A stretch of DNA of 8,436 nt from Verrucomicrobiaceae bacterium (GTDB lineage Bacteria; Verrucomicrobiota; Verrucomicrobiae; Verrucomicrobiales; Akkermansiaceae). Every line of letters begins with the position of its first letter. Position 1 is the stretch's first letter. The stretch lies in assembly GCA_003820635.1 (NCBI GenBank), contig RPOS01000133.1, forward strand, positions 1 to 8,436, written 5' to 3'. A program made the translations under genes and the position numbers. This document shows, one piece after another, positions 5,242 to 8,436 of this stretch. The notes under the pieces are model-generated. The model saw only the letters and a program-made list of their open reading frames with translations, had not been told where the DNA came from and searched no databases.

Positions 5242-6939
5242 ATGATCGGCGAGCGTCACTTCGCGGCGCGCGAGCGCCTGGCCGATCTCCTCCATGGCAT
5301 CTTCGCGCTGGCGGCCGAGACCCACACCGGGCTCGACCAAGTCCTTTCACCCGCCGGCCTTCAAAACGAGCTGTGCAAACCCATCTCCGTCATTGCCTGC
5401 GGGGAAGTGAATGCCGGCAAGTCCTCGCTGCTCAATGCGCTCTGCGGCCAACCGCTCTGCCCCACCAGCGTGCTGCCTCTCACCGACCGTTTCCTCCGCT
5501 ACCGCTACGGCAATCCTGCCCGTAACGAGATGGATGGCCCACACTTCGAGGAAATATGCCGACCGATCAGTTGCCTTGAAAAATTGGTGTTGATCGACAC
5601 GCCGGGAACGGATTCCGGAGTTTCCGGCCATGCCGAAATGCTGGTGGATCTGGCGGGTGCGGCGGATCTGGTGCTGTGCGTGTTTCCGGTTTCCAACCCG
5701 TGGGGAGCGGCCTCATGGGATTTTATTTCCCGGCTGCCAGCCGCCGCGCTGGAGCGGGTGGTGCTGGTCATCCAGCAGGCGGACTTGCGGGAAGCGTGCG
5801 ATCTGGAAGTCATCCAAGGCCACATGGCGGACCTCTCGCTCAAGCGCGTGGGCCGGGTGCTGCCGTCATTCGCGGTCTCGGCGAAGCTCGCCGGCGCTGC
5901 AGGCGCCACCCACCAGCAGGCGGGTGGGTTTGCGAAGTTCGCGGATTTCATTTCCAGCGCCATCTGCCATGCCCCGGCGCGGCGCGGGCTTTTGGAAACA
6001 TGGCGTGGCCATGCCGCCAGCGCCCTGCGTCTGGTGGAGGACCGCATCGATGACCAAAGCCGCGAGATCAACCAGCACGGCCATTTCATTGCCGGCATCG
6101 AGCGCGAGATCGAGGACATGCGCGGGCAATTCGTCGCACGGCTGCCCAGCCACCTCGTGAATGTGGCGGAGGTTTTTCAAACCGAAGCCGTGGGGGTGAG
6201 CCGGATGCTGCACCGCCGCCTGCGGGCTTTTTCCTCCATCCTGCGCCTGTTCACCGGAGACCGCACCGGCCAGAACATGGAATCCGCCTTCATCGAGCGC
6301 CTGCAACAGACCATCCAAGCCGTCGCCGAAAAAGACGGCGGCGAGGTGGCCAGCGCCTGCGCCGGGCATTGGGAGGAACTTGCCGGGCGCGTCCAAAGCA
6401 CCATGCGCACGGAGCTCACCAGCGCCGAGCCGATTTCCAAGAAGCTCGCCGCCGCCCGCCTGCGCTTCGTGGAGCGTCTCAGCGGTGCCGCGCGGCAGGG
6501 TGTCGGCAGCCTCAAGGTGCGCACCCTGCTGGACAAGGACCTGCGCACCCGCAACCGGGCGCTGCGCTCGTTCATCGTCATGACGCTGGTGCTCACCACG
6601 GCCGGAGCCGCTTGCGGCGCGCTGGGCCTGCCGTGGCTGCCGGCGGTTTTCTGCGGACTGGCCGCGTTGTTTCTAACAGGTGGTGTGCTGGTGGCATGGC
6701 TCACCCGGCGGACCATCACGCGGGATTTCCGCGAGCGCCTGCTGGACACCTGCGGGGCCTTTGCCAACACGCTGCACAGCGATTACGAGGACGCCCTGCG
6801 CGTGATTTTCCATGACTACGCGGCGGCGCTCGGCCAGTTGCGCGCCCATCTTGCGCGGGAAAAACTCGCCATCGAGCCGCGCCAGCGCCGCTGGCAGGAA
6901 CTCTTCCTCACCCTCAAGGCCATCGAGCAGGATCTTTGA
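5242..6939 (+). CDS. Dynamin-like GTPase with C-terminal membrane hairpin
   Basis: A 565-residue protein with an N-terminal GTPase domain and a long helical rest, as in bacterial dynamin-like or mitofusin-like proteins that remodel or tether membranes. G1/Walker A is GEVNAGKSSLLNAL at 54-67; a G2 threonine is probably T75 or T81 (SVLPLTDRF); G3 is DTPG at 119-122; the G4 position reads QQAD at 178-181 instead of the usual N/TKxD; a possible G5 is SAK at 213-215. From about 250 onward the sequence is mostly helical and charged. Two hydrophobic segments, about 444-461 and 468-487, are split by a GLPWLP turn and followed by RR, forming a likely membrane hairpin before an approximately 75-residue cytoplasmic tail. 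ATG 5242 is preferred because the protein then starts MIGERHFAARERLA, as I recall for relatives; GTG 5230 is also in frame. No second GTPase gene, common beside such proteins, is present. Confidence 0.85.
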   Translation: MIGERHFAARERLADLLHGIFALAAETHTGLDQVLSPAGLQNELCKPISVIACGEVNAGKSSLLNALCGQPLCPTSVLPLTDRFLRYRYGNPARNEMDGPHFEEICRPISCLEKLVLIDTPGTDSGVSGHAEMLVDLAGAADLVLCVFPVSNPWGAASWDFISRLPAAALERVVLVIQQADLREACDLEVIQGHMADLSLKRVGRVLPSFAVSAKLAGAAGATHQQAGGFAKFADFISSAICHAPARRGLLETWRGHAASALRLVEDRIDDQSREINQHGHFIAGIEREIEDMRGQFVARLPSHLVNVAEVFQTEAVGVSRMLHRRLRAFSSILRLFTGDRTGQNMESAFIERLQQTIQAVAEKDGGEVASACAGHWEELAGRVQSTMRTELTSAEPISKKLAAARLRFVERLSGAARQGVGSLKVRTLLDKDLRTRNRALRSFIVMTLVLTTAGAACGALGLPWLPAVFCGLAALFLTGGVLVAWLTRRTITRDFRERLLDTCGAFANTLHSDYEDALRVIFHDYAAALGQLRAHLAREKLAIEPRQRRWQELFLTLKAIEQDL

Positions 6940-6994
6940 GGGCGCATATTGCCTTTTCAAACCGCGCCCAACCACTCATTTGCCAAAAACCGCA

Positions 6995-7404
6995 ATGTTC
7001 GAATCCGCAATCCGCCGCATGCCCCGCCCGCAGGAAGTCTCCCGCATGACCACTGCGGAGCTGCGCGAGGCTTTCCTCGTGCCCACCATCTATCAGCCCG
7101 GCAGCCTGCAAGGCCTGTTCACCGATCTCGACCGCATGGTCATCGCCGGCGCGGTGCCCACCAGCGCACCGCTGGAACTGCCGAACCCGAAGGAAACCGG
7201 CCACGCGTTTTTCCTGGAACGCCGCGAACTCGGTGCCATCAACACCGGCGGCCCGGCTCGGTGACGGTGGACGGCACGACCCACGCGGCGCATCCCACCA
7301 CCGTGGCGGCCCGCGAGCAGGCCAACACCGTGCCGCTCGGTGCGCAGTCCACGGCCAACCAGCGCGTCATCCGCCAATACATCCATGAAAACGGCATCCT
7401 CGAG
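6995..7404 (+). pseudogene. kduI: Disrupted 5-keto-4-deoxyuronate isomerase (N-terminal and central pieces only)
   Basis: Intact KduI isomerises 5-keto-4-deoxyuronate, the product from unsaturated uronates in pectin breakdown, before KduD reduces it. The ATG at 6995 opens an 89-codon frame with clear KduI sequence: AELREAFLVPTIY, DLDRMVIAGAVPT, then the diagnostic FFLERRELGAINTGGP. The frame stops at TGA 7262-7264. Adding one base near 7254-7256 restores GSVTVDGTTH in the next frame, which is the expected continuation. About 40 residues are then missing, and the text resumes as AHPTT, REQANTVPLG, and STANQRVIRQYIHENGI, matching the central part of E. coli KduI (VTLGDNLTSNRRTINKYF). The entire C-terminal half, where the zinc ligands of E. 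coli KduI lie (His196, His198, Glu203, His245), is gone. Function is lost. The right boundary at 7404 is approximate because kduD sequence follows in the same frame. Confidence 0.85.
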
Positions 7405-7701
7405 CCGTCCTGCACCGCGGCCAAGATCGGCATCGCCGGCACCACCTGGGTGCTCGCCTGCGAGTGGGCCAAGGAGCGCATCAACGTCAACGCCGTGGCT
7501 CCCGGCTACATCGCCACCGAAAACACCCGCCCCCTCCGCGAGGGCGAGAAACGCAACCAGACCATCCTCGACAGCATCCCCGAAGGCCGCTGGGGCACTC
7601 CCGAAGACATCGCCGGAAGCTGCGTCTTCCTCTCCACCGAGGAGGCGGATGATCTCAACGGCACCATCATGAATGTGGACGGCGGCTGGCTCAGCCGTTG
7701 A
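7405..7701 (+). pseudogene. kduD: Truncated 2-deoxy-D-gluconate 3-dehydrogenase-type SDR (C-terminal part only), fused to kduI
   Basis: Intact KduD is a short-chain dehydrogenase of about 250 residues that reduces 2,5-diketo-3-deoxygluconate in the step after KduI. Only the last 98 or so residues remain: PSCTAAKIGIAG, ACEWAKERINVNAVAPGY, IPEGRWGTPEDIAG, and the end NVDGGWLSR, closely following E. coli KduD (EWAKHNINVNAIAPGY and VDGGWLAR). The Rossmann nucleotide-binding GxxxGxG and the catalytic serine are missing. At the YxxxK site the tyrosine position is Cys (TGC at 7411-7413), while the lysine (7423-7425) is kept. The piece is in frame with the kduI remnant, so an automated caller may report a 146-codon protein from GTG 7261 to 7701. 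It cannot be an active SDR. Its last 11 bp overlap the thiE stop on the other strand. Confidence 0.87.
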
Positions 7702-8314
7702 GCCTCGTCCGCGCTTCGCGGGTGGCGGCCCGCACGTCCGCCGCAGTGAGCAGCTCGGAAACGATCACCACCCGGCGTGCACCGGCGGCCAGCACTTCGG
7801 TTAGATTGGCACGCTTGATGCCGCCGATGCAGAATGCCGGGATCCGGCTGCCGACCTCGCGCTCCATCGCCGCGATGTCCTGCAAGCCGATGCCCGGCCG
7901 CCCGGCTTTGGTGGGCGTGGGGAAAAGCGGGCCGAACCCGATGTAGTCGAAACCCTCGGCCAGCGCGGCGCGCGCCTGGTCCAGCGAGTGGGTGGAGCGG
8001 CCGATGAATTTCCCGGGCCCCATGATTTCCCGCGCATGGGCCAAGGGCCCGTCGTCCTGCCCGATGTGCACGCCATCCGCGCCAAGCTCCGCAGCCAGTT
8101 CCGGGAAATCGTTCAGGATGAACGGCACCTCCGCCGCATGGCACAGCGGGATGAGGGTTTTCGCCACGCTGCGGATGGTGGCGGTGTCATGATCTTTCGC
8201 GCGGAGCTGGAGCAGGTCCGCGCCGCCTTCTAACAAAGCGGCGGCCGTAGTCCCGGCTTTTTCCAGAGGCGTGTAGCCGAGATCGAGGATGGCGTAGAGA
8301 CGGGCGTGCGTCAT
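7691..8314 (-). CDS. thiE: Thiamine-phosphate synthase
   Basis: Joins HMP-diphosphate and thiazole phosphate to give thiamine phosphate (EC 2.5.1.3). The 207-residue TIM-barrel protein has the usual length. Visible family signatures: LLQLRAKD at 34-41, NDFPELAAELGADGVHIGQDD at 68-88 (diphosphate and magnesium site, D69 and D88), IGRSTHSLDQA at 104-114, DYIGFGPLFPTPTKAG at 123-138 (T135, K136), FCIGGI at 161-166, and VVIVSELL at 182-189. The start is ATG 8314, whose last bases overlap the stop of the zinc-finger gene upstream (ATGA), so translation is probably coupled. Several positions differ from common members (for example LRAK where ReK is frequent, GRS for GvS), but no catalytic position looks lost. 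Its 3' end overlaps the kduD remnant tail by 11 bp on the opposite strand. Confidence 0.93.
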   Translation of the reverse strand: MTHARLYAILDLGYTPLEKAGTTAAALLEGGADLLQLRAKDHDTATIRSVAKTLIPLCHAAEVPFILNDFPELAAELGADGVHIGQDDGPLAHAREIMGPGKFIGRSTHSLDQARAALAEGFDYIGFGPLFPTPTKAGRPGIGLQDIAAMEREVGSRIPAFCIGGIKRANLTEVLAAGARRVVIVSELLTAADVRAATREARTRLNG

Positions 8315-8436
8315 GAGTTGGGCTGGTCTGACTTGTCCGACGGGTCGGACGGAATATCCAAAACGCCCCTGCACTCCGGATAGCTGGTGCAGCCCCAGAA
8401 CTGTTTGCCCGCGCGCGGTCCTTTTCCGGCGGTGCG
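8311..8436 (-). CDS. C-terminal end of a protein with a topoisomerase-type C4 zinc finger (5' part outside window)
   Basis: Forty-one codons and a TGA stop (8311-8313) are visible on the minus strand from the window edge. The sequence RTAGKGPRAGKQFWGC then TSYPECRG is the second half of a topoisomerase DNA-binding C4 zinc finger (GxxFWGCxxYPxCRG), with two of the four zinc cysteines at visible residues 16 and 22; the first pair must lie upstream. A short acidic/serine-rich tail follows (DIPSDPSDKSDQPNS). Such fingers end type I topoisomerases but also occur in NERD or restriction-type nucleases and helicases, so the full protein cannot be named. Its stop overlaps the thiE start by four bases, making it the upstream partner in a coupled pair. 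Confidence 0.8.
   Translation of the reverse strand, partial: RTAGKGPRAGKQFWGCTSYPECRGVLDIPSDPSDKSDQPNS

Noticed and set aside
6940..6969. GGGCGC / GCGCCC inverted repeat after the GTPase stop as a terminator
   Set aside because: The stem is only 6 bp with an 18-nt loop and no U tract, so support is too weak to list as a terminator.
7261..7701. Functional short SDR from GTG 7261
   Set aside because: The nucleotide-binding motif, catalytic serine and tyrosine are absent and its N-terminal third is KduI sequence; it is a fusion remnant.

Overview
The window is a GC-rich, densely coded bacterial segment. Codons end mostly in G or C, Shine-Dalgarno sequences are weak or absent, and GTG or TTG starts appear. 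The proteins (a mitofusin-like GTPase with a membrane hairpin, KduI/KduD relatives, ApaG, a secreted TPR-like protein, a Tat-type lipoprotein deacetylase) suggest a member of the Verrucomicrobiota, perhaps near Luteolibacter or Haloferula. That placement is inferred from protein style alone; no rRNA or other marker gene is present.

Layout. 1-632 (-): a NarL/FixJ-type response regulator cut by the left edge. 714-1181 (-): a CYTH-domain triphosphatase-like protein. 1197-1760 (-): a secreted protein of unknown function in the same run. 1797-2339 (+): 5-formyltetrahydrofolate cyclo-ligase, diverging from the secreted protein across about 36 bp. 2345-2728 (-): ApaG. 2729-3440: no intact gene; it holds two inverted repeats and, at about 3222-3403, a frameshifted remnant of a histidine kinase ATPase domain. 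3441-4262 (+): ThiD. 4316-5215 (+): an exported polysaccharide deacetylase. 5242-6939 (+): a dynamin-like GTPase. 6995-7701 (+): a wrecked kduI-kduD locus, in which the front of KduI is joined to the back of KduD through a frameshift, an internal deletion and a fusion. 7691-8314 (-): ThiE. 8311-8436 (-): the C-terminal end of a protein with a topoisomerase-type C4 zinc finger, overlapping the thiE start by ATGA.

Function. Most intact genes are housekeeping: thiamine synthesis (thiD and thiE, on opposite strands and not in one operon), one-carbon metabolism (5-FTHF cyclo-ligase), phosphate or nucleotide chemistry (CYTH), envelope polysaccharide work (deacetylase), membrane dynamics (GTPase) and signalling (response regulator). 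The two damaged loci show gene loss. The kdu fusion is the clearest: it suggests this lineage lost this copy of the pathway for unsaturated uronates released from pectin or other uronic-acid polysaccharides. I see no CRISPR array, tRNA, rRNA, insertion sequence or phage gene, and no convincing undescribed system; the kduI/kduD chimera and the kinase remnant deserve most attention.
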